The notes below the pieces were generated by a model, which was given only the letters and a program-made list of their open reading frames with translations, searched no databases and was not told the DNA's origin. From Motilibacter deserti (GTDB lineage: Bacteria; Actinomycetota; Actinomycetes; Motilibacterales; Motilibacteraceae), in assembly GCF_011250635.1 (NCBI RefSeq), contig NZ_JAANNP010000001.1:108935-172934 (forward strand): a DNA stretch of 64,000 nucleotides, read 5' to 3'. A program made the translations under genes and the position numbers. Positions 9,395 through 18,158 of the stretch are shown piece after piece (positions within the stretch are counted from its first letter, which is position 1; every line of letters starts with the position of its first letter).

Positions 9395-9850
9395 TCAGGG
9401 GCCGAGCTCCTTGGCCATGTCCCGGTGCGGGATGCCGGCGTCGTCGTAGACCGGGCCGTACGCGGTGTAGCCCAGCCGCTCGTAGAACCCCATTGCCTGC
9501 AGCTGCGCGGACAGGACGACCCGCCGGAGCCCCAGGGCCCGCGACTCCGTCTCGACCGCGTCGACCAGCACGCGCCCGACGCCGCCGGTGCGCGCCGACG
9601 CCCTGACGGCGAGGCGCCCCAGGTGCGCCTCGCCCGGCGGGTCCTCGTACATCCGCACCGTGCCCACGACCTCGCCGTCGCGTACGGCGAGGAAGTGCAC
9701 CGACGTGTCGTCCCGGTCGTCGCGCTCGAGCTCGATCGGGACCTGCTGCTCGTCGACGAAGACCTCGACGCGCACGGCGAAGGCCCGGTCGAAGCCCTCC
9801 GGCGAGGTGACCCGCTCGATCTGCACAGCGGCCGGTGTCACCGACGTCAC
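9395..9850 (-). CDS. GNAT-family N-acetyltransferase (ElaA/YjcF-like)
   Basis: Predicted acetyl-CoA-dependent acetyltransferase of 151 residues. The fold shows [15 protein letters not shown] at the N-terminus, VVGTVRMY, the acetyl-CoA loop region [19 protein letters not shown] and a terminal [21 protein letters not shown], the pattern of the ElaA/YjcF-type GNAT group. GTG at 9850 overlaps the rluD stop by 4 bases (GTGA) and has GGGAGGAGG upstream, so the gene is translationally coupled to rluD. The acceptor substrate is unknown. Confidence 0.85.
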   Translation of the reverse strand: MTSVTPAAVQIERVTSPEGFDRAFAVRVEVFVDEQQVPIELERDDRDDTSVHFLAVRDGEVVGTVRMYEDPPGEAHLGRLAVRASARTGGVGRVLVDAVETESRALGLRRVVLSAQLQAMGFYERLGYTAYGPVYDDAGIPHRDMAKELGP

Positions 9851-10776
9851 CCCTCCTCCCGCAGGATCTCCAGCGCCTGCGCCAGGTCGGGCGGAGGCGG
9901 CGAGGTGAAGGTGACGCGCTCGCCCGTCGACGGGTGGTCGAACGCCAGGGTCTGGGCGTGGAGCCACTGCCGCGTGAGCCCCAGCCGCTGGGCGAGCACG
10001 GGGTCGGCGCCGTAGGTCAGGTCGCCCACGCAGGGATGGCGCAGCGCGGACATGTGGACGCGGATCTGGTGCGTCCGCCCGGTCTCGAGGTGGATGTCGA
10101 GCAGCGTCGCGGCCCGGAAGGCCTCCACCGTCTCGTAGTGCGTCACGCTCTCCCGGCCGCCGGCGACCACCGCCCACTTCCAGTCGGAGGAGGGGTGGCG
10201 GTCGATCGGGGCGTCGACGGTGCCCCGCGACGGGTCCGGATGGCCCTGCACCAGCGCGCCGTAGACCTTGTCCACCGTGCGCTCCTTGAACGCCAGCTTG
10301 AGCAGCGTGTAGGCGCGCTCGGACTTGGCCACGACCATGAGGCCGGTGGTGCCGACGTCGAGCCGGTGCACGACGCCCTGGCGCTCCGCGGCGCCCGAGG
10401 TCGAGATGCGGAAGCCCGCGGCCGCGAGCCCGCCGATCACCGTCGTGCCGTTCCAGCCCGGGCTCGGGTGGGCCGCGACCCCCACCGGCTTGTCCACCAC
10501 GACGATGTCGTCGTCGTCGTAGACGATTCCCATGCCCTCGACGTGCTCGGGCACCAGCTCGACGGGCGCAGGCGGGGGCGGCAGCTCGACCTCGAGCTCG
10601 GACCCGGTCACGAGCCGCTGGGACTTGTACGCGGGGGTGCCGTCGACGCGGACCAGCCCCTCCGCGACGAGCTCGGCCGCACGGGTACGCGAGAGTCCGA
10701 AGAGCCGGGCGAGCGCGGCGTCCAGCCGCTCGCCCTCGAGCCCCTCCGGGACCGGCAGCGAGCGGATGTCAGGCAT
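9847..10776 (-). CDS. rluD: 23S rRNA pseudouridine synthase, RluD family
   Basis: RluA/RluD-type pseudouridine synthase of 309 residues. An N-terminal S4-like RNA-binding domain ([20 protein letters not shown]) is followed by the catalytic domain with the active-site aspartate in [13 protein letters not shown]. It most likely modifies 23S rRNA helix 69. ATG at 10776 overlaps the end of lspA by 8 bases. The order traR-like, lspA, rluD is the conserved actinobacterial arrangement and supports the call. It is translationally coupled on both sides. Confidence 0.92.
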   Translation of the reverse strand: MPDIRSLPVPEGLEGERLDAALARLFGLSRTRAAELVAEGLVRVDGTPAYKSQRLVTGSELEVELPPPPAPVELVPEHVEGMGIVYDDDDIVVVDKPVGVAAHPSPGWNGTTVIGGLAAAGFRISTSGAAERQGVVHRLDVGTTGLMVVAKSERAYTLLKLAFKERTVDKVYGALVQGHPDPSRGTVDAPIDRHPSSDWKWAVVAGGRESVTHYETVEAFRAATLLDIHLETGRTHQIRVHMSALRHPCVGDLTYGADPVLAQRLGLTRQWLHAQTLAFDHPSTGERVTFTSPPPPDLAQALEILREEG

Positions 10777-11392
10777 CACGCCGCTCCCGGAGCTCGGCGG
10801 CCGAGACGTCCTGCTGCTCCTCGCGCCCGGGATCGGCGAGGGCCTCCGCGTCGTCGCCGTGCGCGTCGTCGCCGTGCGCGGGCCCGGTCGGCTGCACGCC
10901 GCGCAGCGACAGCAGCACCAGCAGCGCCGCCGCGCAGCAGATCGCCATGTCGGCAACGTTGAACACGGGCCAGTTCGGCAGCTCGAGGAAGTCCACGACG
11001 TGGCCGCGGAAGAGGCCCGGCGCGCGCAGCACCCGGTCAGTCAGGTTGCCGAGGGCGCCGCCGAGCAGCAGGCCGAGCGCGACAGCCCACGCGGTGCTGT
11101 GCAGGGTGCGGGCCATGCGGATGATCACGACCGCCACGACCGCGGCGACCACCGTGAACAGGACCGTGGCGCCCCCGGCGATCCCGAAGGCCGCTCCGGG
11201 GTTGAGCACGAGCCGCAGCTGCAGGACGCCGTCGAGCACCTCGACGGGCTCTTTGCCCTCCAGCGCGGACTTGGCGACGACCTTGGTCACCTGGTCGACG
11301 GCGTAGACGACGAGCGCGACGAGGCCGAGCGCGAGCACGGCGGGACGACGACCGCGCCCGCGAGCGGGCGACGGGGGGCTCTGGTGGCTCAG
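10769..11392 (-). CDS. lspA: Lipoprotein signal peptidase II, LspA
   Basis: Membrane aspartyl protease that cleaves prolipoproteins at the lipobox. Four hydrophobic segments and the family motifs are visible: NPGAAFG, GNLTDRV with the first catalytic Asp, and FNVADM with the second. A charged C-terminal tail of ~40 residues is extra. The start is uncertain. A CTG at 11392 sits directly on the stop of the upstream gene (CTGA) with GAGGAG 6 bases before it, giving 207 residues. The first standard start is GTG 11338, giving 189 residues with a weaker ribosome site and only a short lead to the first membrane segment. Confidence 0.92.
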   Translation of the reverse strand: MSHQSPPSPARGRGRRPAVLALGLVALVVYAVDQVTKVVAKSALEGKEPVEVLDGVLQLRLVLNPGAAFGIAGGATVLFTVVAAVVAVVIIRMARTLHSTAWAVALGLLLGGALGNLTDRVLRAPGLFRGHVVDFLELPNWPVFNVADMAICCAAALLVLLSLRGVQPTGPAHGDDAHGDDAEALADPGREEQQDVSAAELRERRDA

Positions 11393-12138
11393 CGACGCTC
11401 CTCGCGCTGCTTGCACGACACGCACAGCGTCGCGCGGGGGAAGGCCTGCAGCCGGGCCTTCCCGATCGGCTGGCCACAACTCTCGCACGTGCCGTAGCTG
11501 CCGTCGTCGATGCGGGCCAGCGCGCGCTCTACCTGGAGCAGCATCCCGCGCGAGTTGTTGGCCAGCGAGAGCTCGTGCTCCCGCTCGAAGGTCTTGTTGC
11601 CGGCGTCGGCCTGGTCGTCGCCCGCCCCGTCGCCGGAGTCGCGCAGCAGGTCGGCGATCTCGGTCTCGGTCTCGGCGACCTCGCGGCGCAGCCGCTCGGC
11701 CTCGGCCTGCAGCTCCTGGCAGACCTCGCGCAGCTCGTCCGGGGTCCAGGGGTCCTCGCCGGCGCGGACGGGCAGCGAGGCGGCGGTGTCGGCGAGCGGA
11801 GCCGCCCGATCGTCTCCGGGTGCCGCTTGCTCGGGGATCGACGTCGCCACGGGTGCCTCCGGGTCGGGTGCGGTGGCCACGCCGGCCGGGGCGGCCGCGG
11901 GCTCGGGAGTCTCGACGACGGAGGCCCTGGCGGACGCCCGCTTGCCCGCGGGCTTGGCGGCCGGCTCGGCCGCGCTGTCGGCCTTGGCCTTGCGGGTCAC
12001 CGTGGGCGCTGCGGGCGCCGCCGCGGCAGCCGTCTTGGCGGCGCGCTTGCGGGGGGCCGGGGGGCCGTCTCCCGAGGCCGCCGGTGCGGTCTCGGCGGTC
12101 TGAGAAGCCCGGCTGCTCGTGCCGCGGGTCGTGGCCAT
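11389..12138 (-). CDS. TraR/DksA-type C4 zinc-finger protein with long acidic/Ala-rich N-terminus
   Basis: A 249-residue protein. Residues 1-130 are low-complexity Ala/Pro/Lys sequence; a coiled-coil region (PDELREVCQELQAEAERLR, then RREVAETETEIADLLRD) leads to the C-terminal DksA/TraR zinc finger with CESCG and CVSC. The C-terminal part matches the protein that lies between ileS and lspA in many actinobacteria. The role is not established there; a DksA-like effect on RNA polymerase is possible. ATG at 12138 follows GGGGAGGGGG. It is open in frame with the frameshifted DUF167 gene upstream, which could be misread as one fused gene. Confidence 0.85.
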   Translation of the reverse strand: MATTRGTSSRASQTAETAPAASGDGPPAPRKRAAKTAAAAAPAAPTVTRKAKADSAAEPAAKPAGKRASARASVVETPEPAAAPAGVATAPDPEAPVATSIPEQAAPGDDRAAPLADTAASLPVRAGEDPWTPDELREVCQELQAEAERLRREVAETETEIADLLRDSGDGAGDDQADAGNKTFEREHELSLANNSRGMLLQVERALARIDDGSYGTCESCGQPIGKARLQAFPRATLCVSCKQREERR

Positions 12139-12277
12139 CGTCGGATCCCCCTCCCCAGCGCTCGGACAGTCTGCCGAGGATATGCACCCCCGGGTCGTGC
12201 GGACAACGACGAAGCCGCGCCGGAAGTGCCCGGGCGCGCACGTGGGCCCGCCGGAGGTGCTCCGGCGCGGGGCCGGC

Positions 12278-12591
12278 TCATCCCGGGCCGGGCGCTCCCG
12301 CGAGCAGCCGGGACACCCGTTCGGCCAGGTCGGCGCGGCCTCCCCGTCGATCTCCACGACCTTGTCGCGGCTGGTCGCGCCGGCCACGAGGCGCACGTGG
12401 CGCCGCCGGGCGCCGAGCGCGTCGGCCAGCGCCCGCAGGGCCGCCTCGGTGGCCCGCCCGTCGACCGCGGGGGCGGTCACCGCGACCACGAGCGCCTCCC
12501 CGCGTACGCCTCCGACGGCCGTGCGGGACGCACCCGGCCGGACCCGCAGGGCGACGCGCACCGGCGCCGCGCCACTGCTCCCCGCGCTCAT
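12278..12591 (-). pseudogene. DUF167/YggU family protein, frameshifted near the C-terminus
   Basis: From ATG 12591 the frame reads a normal DUF167 (YggU) protein: VRVALRVRPGASRTAVGG, AVDGRATEAALRALADALG and SRDKVVEIDG. Then the frame leaves the family pattern. In the neighbouring frame the expected ending ADLAERVSRLLAG followed by a stop (12280-12278) is present. One missing base around 12331-12340 explains both. As written, the frame instead runs on into the TraR-like gene. It could be a true recent mutation or a sequencing error. The family function is unknown and the protein is normally about 80-110 residues. Confidence 0.75.
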
Positions 12592-12644
12592 CGCCGCCTC
12601 CCCTCGCCCCTCGTTCCCGGCGCTACGCTAGGACCGGCGTTCGA

Positions 12645-12925
12645 GAAGGTGACGACGGGGACGAGTAGCCCCGCACGCAGCCAGGAGCGACCCGGGGACG
12701 GTGCGAGCCCGGGGGCGTGCGCGGCGGTGAAGATCACCCCCGAGCCGCCGGAACAAGCCGCCGGAGCGTTCCGCGCGACGGTGGCGTAGACCCGGCCGGC
12801 GCCGTGCAGAGAGGGACGCTCCCGTGGAGCGGCCAAGGAGGGTGGTACCGCGGGGCCCGGCCAGACCGGCAGCCTCGTCCCTCCGTCGAGCGAGACGACG
12901 CAGACGACGGAGGAGCACGCACCCC
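12645..12925 (+). promoter_or_regulatory. T-box riboswitch of ileS (isoleucine tRNA sensor)
   Basis: The leader carries the hallmark T-box AGGGTGGTACCGCGG at 12839-12853, which binds the uncharged tRNA acceptor end. An ATC isoleucine codon at 12733-12735, within GTGAAGATCACC, serves as specifier. Two mutually exclusive helices are visible. The sequestrator pairs CCTCCGTCG (12880-12888) with CGACGGAGG (12905-12913), covering the Shine-Dalgarno. The anti-sequestrator pairs GAGGGACG (12813-12820) with CGTCCCTC (12876-12883). No terminator T-run is present, so control is expected at translation initiation, as known for actinobacterial ileS T-boxes. Confidence 0.9.
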
Positions 12926-15900
12926 GTGAGCCCTGACACCCGCACCTACAACCCGCTGCCGCCGCAGGTCGACCTGCCGGCGCTCGACCGCGACGTGCTG
13001 GACGTGTGGCGGTCGGAGAAGACCTTCGCCCGCAGCCTGGAGCAGTCCGAGGGGCAGCCGTCGTGGGTGTTCTACGAGGGCCCGCCGACCGCCAACGGCA
13101 TGCCGGGCACCCACCACGTCGAGGCTCGCGTCTTCAAGGACGTCTTCCCGCGGTTCCGCACCATGAGCGGCTTCAGCGTGCCGCGCAAGGCGGGCTGGGA
13201 CTGCCACGGCCTGCCGGTCGAGCTGGCGGTCGAGAAGGAGCTCGGCTTCTCCGGCAAGAAGGACATCGAGTCCTACGGCGTGGCCGAGTTCAACCAGCGC
13301 TGCCGCGCCAGCGTCGAGCGGCACGTCGACGCGTTCGAGGCCATGACCGAGCGGATGGGCTACTGGGTCGACATGTCCCAGGCCTACCGCACGATGGACC
13401 CGGAGTACGTCGACTCGGTCTGGTGGGCGCTGCAGCGCATCGCCGAGAAGGGCCTGCTGGTCGAGGACTACCGCATCGCGCCCTACTGCCCCCGGGACCA
13501 GACGACGCTCTCGGACCACGAGCTCGGCCAGCCCGGTGGCTACGAGGACATCGTCGACCCGTCGGTGTTCGTGCGCTTCCCGCTCACGTCCGGCCCCGAG
13601 GCCGGCCGGGCGGCACTGCTGGTCTGGACGACCACGCCGTGGACGCTCGTGTCCAACACCGCGGTCGCCGCGCATCCCGAGGTCGAATACGTCGTCGCCA
13701 CCGACGGCGCGGAGCGGCTGATCGTCGCCCGGCCGCTGCTCGAGCAGGCCCTCGGCGAGGGCTGGACGGTCGACGCGACGTACACGGGGGCGCAGATGGA
13801 GCGCTGGCGCTACCAGCGCCCGCTCGACCTGCTCGCGTGGCCCGAAGGGGCCGACGGCCACTTCGTCGTGCTGGGCGACTACGTGACGACCGAGAACGGG
13901 ACCGGCCTTGTCCACCAGGCGCCGGCGTACGGCGCGGACGACATGGCCGTGTGCCGCCGCTACGGCATGCCCGTCGTCACGCCCATCCGGCGCGACGGCA
14001 CCTTCGACGCCGACCTGCCCGTCGTCGGCGGCAAGCTCTTCAAGACGGCCGACCCGGACCTGATCGTCGAGCTCGAGAAGCGCGGCGTGCTGTTCAAGCA
14101 CGTGCCGTACGAGCACGCCTACCCGCACTGCTGGCGCTGCCACAGCGCGCTGATCTACATGGCGATGCCGTCGTGGTACATCCGCACGACCGAGCGCAAG
14201 GACCAGCTCATCGCGGAGAACGAGAAGACGCGCTGGTTCCCGGACGCGGTCAAGTGGGGCCGCTACGGCGACTGGCTCAAGAACAACGTCGACTGGGCGC
14301 TGTCCCGAAGCCGGTATTGGGGAACCCCATTGCCGGCATGGCGCTGCACTGAAGCGCACATCACCGTTGTCGGGTCGCGCAAGGAGCTCGGCGAGCTCGC
14401 CGGGCGCGACCTGTCAGGCCTCGACCCGCACCGGCCGTTCGTCGACGAGATCACGCTCGCGTGCCCGACGTGCGGCGCCGAGGCGACGCGCGTGCCCGAG
14501 GTGATCGACGGCTGGTTCGACTCCGGCGCGATGCCGTTCGCGCAGTGGGGATACCCGCACGTGGCCGGCAGCGTCGAGCAGTTCGAGCGGGCCTACCCGG
14601 CGCAGTTCATCGCCGAGGCGCAGGACCAGACGCGCGGCTGGTTCTACACGCTCATGGCCGTCAACACGCTCGTGTTCGACCGCTCGTCCTACGAGAACGT
14701 CCTCTGCCTCGGCCTGATCCTCGCCGAGGACGGCCGCAAGATGAGCAAGCACCTGGGCAACGTGCTCGCCCCGGTGCCGCTCATGGACGAGCACGGCGCC
14801 GACGCGCTGCGCTGGTTCATGTTCGCCGGCGGCTCGCCCTGGGGCGCGCGCCGCGTGGGCCACACCGGCCTGCAGGAGGTCGTGCGCAAGGTCCTGCTGA
14901 CCTACTGGAACACCGCGTCGTTCCTCTCGCTCTACGGCCGGACCGCGGGCTATGACCCGGCGGCCACGCCCGCTCCCCCGCTGGCCGAGCGCTCCGTGCT
15001 GGACCGCTGGGCGCTCTCCGAGGCGCACCGCGTGGCGCTGGCCGTGACCGAGGCCATGGAGGAGTTCGACGCCCAGCGCGTCGGCACCCTGCTCTCGCGC
15101 TACATCGACGACCTGTCCAACTGGTACGTCCGCCGGTCGCGCCGCCGCTTCTGGGACGGCGACCCTGCGGCGCTGGCGACGCTGCACGAGTGCCTCTACG
15201 TGCTGACGCTGCTGCTCGCGCCCGTCGTGCCGTTCGTCACCGAGCGGGTCTGGCGCGACCTGTTCGCGGCGACCTCCTCCGAGCTGCCGTCCTCGGTCCA
15301 CCTCGCGGCCTGGCCGACGGTCGACGGGGCGCTCGTCGACGACACCCTCGCCGAGCAGATGACGCTCGTCCGGCGGGTCGTCGAGCTGGGCCGCTCGGCG
15401 CGCACCGAGCACAAGGTCCGCACCCGGCAGCCGCTGGCAGAGGTCGCCGTGCTGTCCAAGGACTGGGCGGCGCTTCCGGAGGAGCTGCGGGCGATCGCCC
15501 GCGAGGAGCTCAACGTCGAGCGCGAGGGCGTCCTCGCCGAGGACGCCGCGCTGGTCACGCGCACCGCCAAGCCCAACTTCCGCGCGCTGGGCAAGCGCTT
15601 CGCCAAGCGCACCCCGCTGGTGGCCGCGGCCGTCACGGCCGCGGACGTGAGCGCGCTGCTCGCGGAGTCGGCGGTGCAGGTCGAGGGCGAGCGGGTCGCG
15701 CTGGAGCCCGACGAGTTCACGGTGACCGAGACGCCGAAGCAGGGCTGGGCCGTCGCGAGCGAGCCGGGCCTGACCGTCGCGCTCGACCTGGAGCTGACGC
15801 CGGAGCTCGTCCGGGCCGGCCTCGCCCGGGAGGCGGTCCGGCTCGTGCAGGACGCCCGCAAGGCCAGCGGCTTCGAGGTCAGTGACCGGATCGCGCTGTG

Positions 15901-16090
15901 GTGGCAGGCCGAGGGCGAGCTCGCCGTGGCGCTTCAGGAGCACGGCGGGGCCGTGTCGGCGGAGGTGCTGGCGACGGAGTACGCCGCCGGCGAGCCGGAG
16001 CAGCACGGCGACGCGAGCGGGGATGGCGCCGAAGCCCACCGATTCAGTGACGAGGCGCTCGGGCTGACCTTCTGGGTCGCCAAGCGCTGA
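12926..16090 (+). CDS. ileS: Isoleucine-tRNA ligase
   Basis: Class I aminoacyl-tRNA synthetase of 1054 residues that charges tRNA-Ile. The ATP-binding HIGH element appears as PPTANGMPGTHH (residues 53-64), the variant used by Streptomyces-type IleRS. The second signature is KMSKHLGN near residue 605. The large editing insertion (LLVWTTTPWTLVSN) and the C-terminal anticodon-binding domain are intact, as are cysteine pairs CWRC and CPTC. GTG at 12926 lies 10 bases after GGAGGAG and is the start controlled by the T-box; an upstream ATG at 12824 lies inside the T-box. The gene is on the + strand, opposed to both flanking leftward clusters. Confidence 0.97.
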   Translation: MSPDTRTYNPLPPQVDLPALDRDVLDVWRSEKTFARSLEQSEGQPSWVFYEGPPTANGMPGTHHVEARVFKDVFPRFRTMSGFSVPRKAGWDCHGLPVELAVEKELGFSGKKDIESYGVAEFNQRCRASVERHVDAFEAMTERMGYWVDMSQAYRTMDPEYVDSVWWALQRIAEKGLLVEDYRIAPYCPRDQTTLSDHELGQPGGYEDIVDPSVFVRFPLTSGPEAGRAALLVWTTTPWTLVSNTAVAAHPEVEYVVATDGAERLIVARPLLEQALGEGWTVDATYTGAQMERWRYQRPLDLLAWPEGADGHFVVLGDYVTTENGTGLVHQAPAYGADDMAVCRRYGMPVVTPIRRDGTFDADLPVVGGKLFKTADPDLIVELEKRGVLFKHVPYEHAYPHCWRCHSALIYMAMPSWYIRTTERKDQLIAENEKTRWFPDAVKWGRYGDWLKNNVDWALSRSRYWGTPLPAWRCTEAHITVVGSRKELGELAGRDLSGLDPHRPFVDEITLACPTCGAEATRVPEVIDGWFDSGAMPFAQWGYPHVAGSVEQFERAYPAQFIAEAQDQTRGWFYTLMAVNTLVFDRSSYENVLCLGLILAEDGRKMSKHLGNVLAPVPLMDEHGADALRWFMFAGGSPWGARRVGHTGLQEVVRKVLLTYWNTASFLSLYGRTAGYDPAATPAPPLAERSVLDRWALSEAHRVALAVTEAMEEFDAQRVGTLLSRYIDDLSNWYVRRSRRRFWDGDPAALATLHECLYVLTLLLAPVVPFVTERVWRDLFAATSSELPSSVHLAAWPTVDGALVDDTLAEQMTLVRRVVELGRSARTEHKVRTRQPLAEVAVLSKDWAALPEELRAIAREELNVEREGVLAEDAALVTRTAKPNFRALGKRFAKRTPLVAAAVTAADVSALLAESAVQVEGERVALEPDEFTVTETPKQGWAVASEPGLTVALDLELTPELVRAGLAREAVRLVQDARKASGFEVSDRIALWWQAEGELAVALQEHGGAVSAEVLATEYAAGEPEQHGDASGDGAEAHRFSDEALGLTFWVAKR

Positions 16091-16138
16091 CGCCCGGGAA
16101 GGGAGCGAGCCGGGGCCGCCGCGGGTGGCACCCGCTCG

Positions 16139-16230
16139 CTCCCGCCGGCGGCAGGGCGTGGCTCCCGCTGGCGGCAGGGCGCGGCTCCCGCTGGCGGGAC
16201 CGCGTAGCTCCCGCTGGCGGGGGCGAGCGC
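16139..16230. repeat. Four tandem 23-bp repeats after ileS
   Basis: Units start at 16139, 16162, 16185 and 16208, each beginning CTCCCGC(T/C)GGCGG. The last two diverge after base 14. They lie in the gap between convergent ileS and divIVA. Each unit has small GC-rich dyads (CCCGC..GCGG) that could fold in RNA. No coding potential is evident. Confidence 0.75.
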
Positions 16231-16239
16231 AGACGGGAA

Positions 16240-16270
16240 CGGCGGGCCGGCCCCGAGGGGCCGCCCGCCG
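16240..16270. terminator. Bidirectional hairpin between ileS and divIVA
   Basis: A strong GC hairpin, CGGCGGGC-C-GGCCCC with GGGGCC-GCCCGCCG, has a 2-base loop and one bulge. It stands between two convergent genes and probably stops transcription from both sides. Confidence 0.55.
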
Positions 16271-16303
16271 TCGTCGTCCGTGCCGGCGCCGCGCGCCGGG
16301 TCT

Positions 16304-16336
16304 GGCTAGCTCTTGGCTAGCTCTTGGCTAGCTCTT
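16304..16336. repeat. Three tandem 11-bp repeats at the divIVA stop codon
   Basis: GGCTAGCTCTT occurs three times in tandem (16304, 16315, 16326). Read on the divIVA strand, each unit holds AGCTAG, so the true stop codon is followed by two more copies of the same stop context. The repeats look like a slippage expansion of the gene's last codons. Confidence 0.8.
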
Positions 16337-17092
16337 GTCCATGCTGAACCCGCTGTCGTCCGCGCGGTGGCCACCGCCGCCGACGGGAGCGAACCCGCGG
16401 CCCTCGCCGCTGTCGCTGCCCCCACGGGAGTCGAGCTCCTGCAGCTGGCCGCTGATGAACGACTTGAGCCGCGCGCGGTAGTCACGCTCGAAGGAGCGCA
16501 GGTCGTCGACCTTGCGCTCGAGCACCGAGCGCTCGGTCTCGAGCGTGCCGAGCACCTGGCGCTGGCGCTCCTCCGCCTCGCGGATCAGCGCCTCGGCCCG
16601 GGTGCGGGCCTCGCTGACGATGCGGTCGGCCTGGGTCCGCGCCTCGGCGACGTGCTCGTCCGCGGTGCGCTGCGCCAGCGCGAGGATGCCGGCGGCCTGC
16701 TCCGGCGCAGCCGGGGCGGGCGCGGGCGGCGCGGGGGCGGGCTCGGGCTGGGCGGGCACAGGGGCCGGCGCGACGGCGTGCTGGCCGGTGGGGACGGCGA
16801 CCGGGTGCGGCCCGGTCGGCACGGCCACGGGGTGAGGGCCGGTCGGCACCACCACGGGGTGCGCCCCGGTGGTGGGAGCTCCCTCGCCGCGGGCGAGCCG
16901 GGCCTGGGCCTCGGAGAGCGCGCGCTGGCACTGCGAGAGCTTGCCGCGCAGCTCGTCGTTCTCGCGGGTCAGCCGCGTGAGCTCGGCCTCGACCTCGTCG
17001 AGGAAGTCATCGACCTCGGCCTCGTCGTAGCCACGTCCGAGGCGCGTGCTCGTGAACTGCTTGTTGGCGACGTCCTCGGGACTGAGAGGCAT
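16328..17092 (-). CDS. divIVA: DivIVA/Wag31 polar growth and septum-site protein
   Basis: Coiled-coil scaffold of 254 residues that marks negatively curved membrane at poles and septa. The N-terminal lipid-binding domain is typical (PLSPEDVANKQFTSTRLGRGYDEAEVDDFLDEVE). The central linker (residues ~75-130) holds three to four 9-residue PHPVAVPTG-like repeats and a Pro/Ala tract. A long C-terminal coiled coil (AQRTADEHVAEARTQADRIV) leads to a low-complexity tail ending SMDKS. ATG 17092 has GAGGAG upstream. It is the last gene of the ftsZ-yggS-sepF-yggT-divIVA string. In actinobacteria it organises apical wall growth. Confidence 0.95.
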   Translation of the reverse strand: MPLSPEDVANKQFTSTRLGRGYDEAEVDDFLDEVEAELTRLTRENDELRGKLSQCQRALSEAQARLARGEGAPTTGAHPVVVPTGPHPVAVPTGPHPVAVPTGQHAVAPAPVPAQPEPAPAPPAPAPAAPEQAAGILALAQRTADEHVAEARTQADRIVSEARTRAEALIREAEERQRQVLGTLETERSVLERKVDDLRSFERDYRARLKSFISGQLQELDSRGGSDSGEGRGFAPVGGGGHRADDSGFSMDKS

Positions 17093-17134
17093 GTGGTGCT
17101 CCTCGACGGGTCGGTGGGTGGTCAGGAAGGAACA

Positions 17135-17428
17135 TCAGACGATGAACACAGCCCGGACCACACTAGCCAAGACCTGTACGAACACGATCAGCACGAGGAA
17201 CGACAGGTCGAGCGAGACGTTACCCAAGCGCAGGGGCGGGATCACCTGCCGGAGGGCACGCAGTGGCGGGTCGGTGACGGAGTAGATGGCTTCGGCCACC
17301 ACGAGCACGACTCCGCGCGGCCGCCAGGAGCGGGCGAAGAGCTGGACGTAGTCGAGGACGAGCCGGGCGATCAGGATGAATGTGTAGATCGTCAGCAGGA
17401 CGTAGACGATCTCCCCGAAGGTACGCAC
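17135..17428 (-). CDS. YggT family membrane protein
   Basis: Small integral membrane protein of 97 residues with two hydrophobic segments at either end (about 8-28 and 72-95) around a conserved amphipathic middle, TDPPLRALRQVIPPLRLGNVSLDLS, the YggT family pattern. It is always found beside sepF and divIVA in this kind of cluster, and a division-related role is likely but unproven. GTG 17428 is the start; the sepF stop lies 5 bases upstream. Confidence 0.9.
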   Translation of the reverse strand: MRTFGEIVYVLLTIYTFILIARLVLDYVQLFARSWRPRGVVLVVAEAIYSVTDPPLRALRQVIPPLRLGNVSLDLSFLVLIVFVQVLASVVRAVFIV

Positions 17429-17433
17429 AGGCC

Positions 17434-18105
17434 CTAACTCTGGTTGAAGAAGCCGTTCTCGGCCATCCGGGCCCGCTCCTCGGCGCTGACCGAGACGTTG
17501 GCGGGCGAAAGCAGGAACACCTTGTTCGTCACACGCTCGATGGTGCCACGGAGGCCGAAGATGAGCCCCGCCGCGAAGTCGACGAGCCGCTTGGCGTCGG
17601 CGTCGTCCATGTCCGTGAGGTTCATGATCACGGGGACACCGCCGCGGAAGCTCTCACCGATCTGCTTCGCGTCGTTGTAGGAGCGCGGGTGGATCGTGGT
17701 GATGCGGTCCAGCGCCACGGGCTGCGGAGCGGGCGCCGGCGCGGTGCGCGCCACCGTCGCGAGCGAGCCCTCGGTGCCGTGGGACAGCGAGCCGTGCGAG
17801 AGCGAGCCGTGCGCATGCGCGCCACGCCCCGCCGGCTCGCGCAGGCGTACGTCCCGGGCGGGCATCTCGGAGACGCCGCCCTCGGAGTGCAGGCCCTCGC
17901 TGTGCAGCGAGCGGGCCGCCCGCGGCCGGGGTGCCGGCTCGTAGGACTCGGCGCGCTTGTGCTCGGGCTCGGCGTCGTAGTCCGCACCGTAGGCGGCGTC
18001 GTAGCCGCGCTCGTCGCCGTCGTAGTCGTCGTAGCGGTCGTAGCGATCCGCCTCGTCCTCGACGAGGCCGAGGTAGACCGCCATCCTGCGCATCCCGCCG
18101 GCCAT
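17434..18105 (-). CDS. sepF: Cell division protein SepF
   Basis: FtsZ membrane anchor of 223 residues. The N-terminal amphipathic helix ([18 protein letters not shown]) binds membrane. A variable linker rich in Tyr/Asp and Ser/His follows ([10 protein letters not shown], residues ~95-110). The C-terminal globular domain shows [19 protein letters not shown] and [20 protein letters not shown], which binds the FtsZ tail and polymerises. ATG 18105 is chosen over GTG 18126 because GGAGG lies 10 bases upstream of it and it begins the membrane helix. In actinobacteria, which lack FtsA, this is the key FtsZ anchor. Confidence 0.95.
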   Translation of the reverse strand: MAGGMRRMAVYLGLVEDEADRYDRYDDYDGDERGYDAAYGADYDAEPEHKRAESYEPAPRPRAARSLHSEGLHSEGGVSEMPARDVRLREPAGRGAHAHGSLSHGSLSHGTEGSLATVARTAPAPAPQPVALDRITTIHPRSYNDAKQIGESFRGGVPVIMNLTDMDDADAKRLVDFAAGLIFGLRGTIERVTNKVFLLSPANVSVSAEERARMAENGFFNQS

Positions 18106-18158
18106 GTTCGCGCTGCCTCCGGTCACTTCGCACTAGTTCGAGCACAGTTGCGGCACCT

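Noticed and set aside
11389..12591. Single 400-residue DUF167-TraR fusion protein
   Set aside because: The proper DUF167 ending and stop exist in the adjacent frame, and the TraR-like gene has its own ATG with a strong ribosome site; the fusion is best explained by one missing base.
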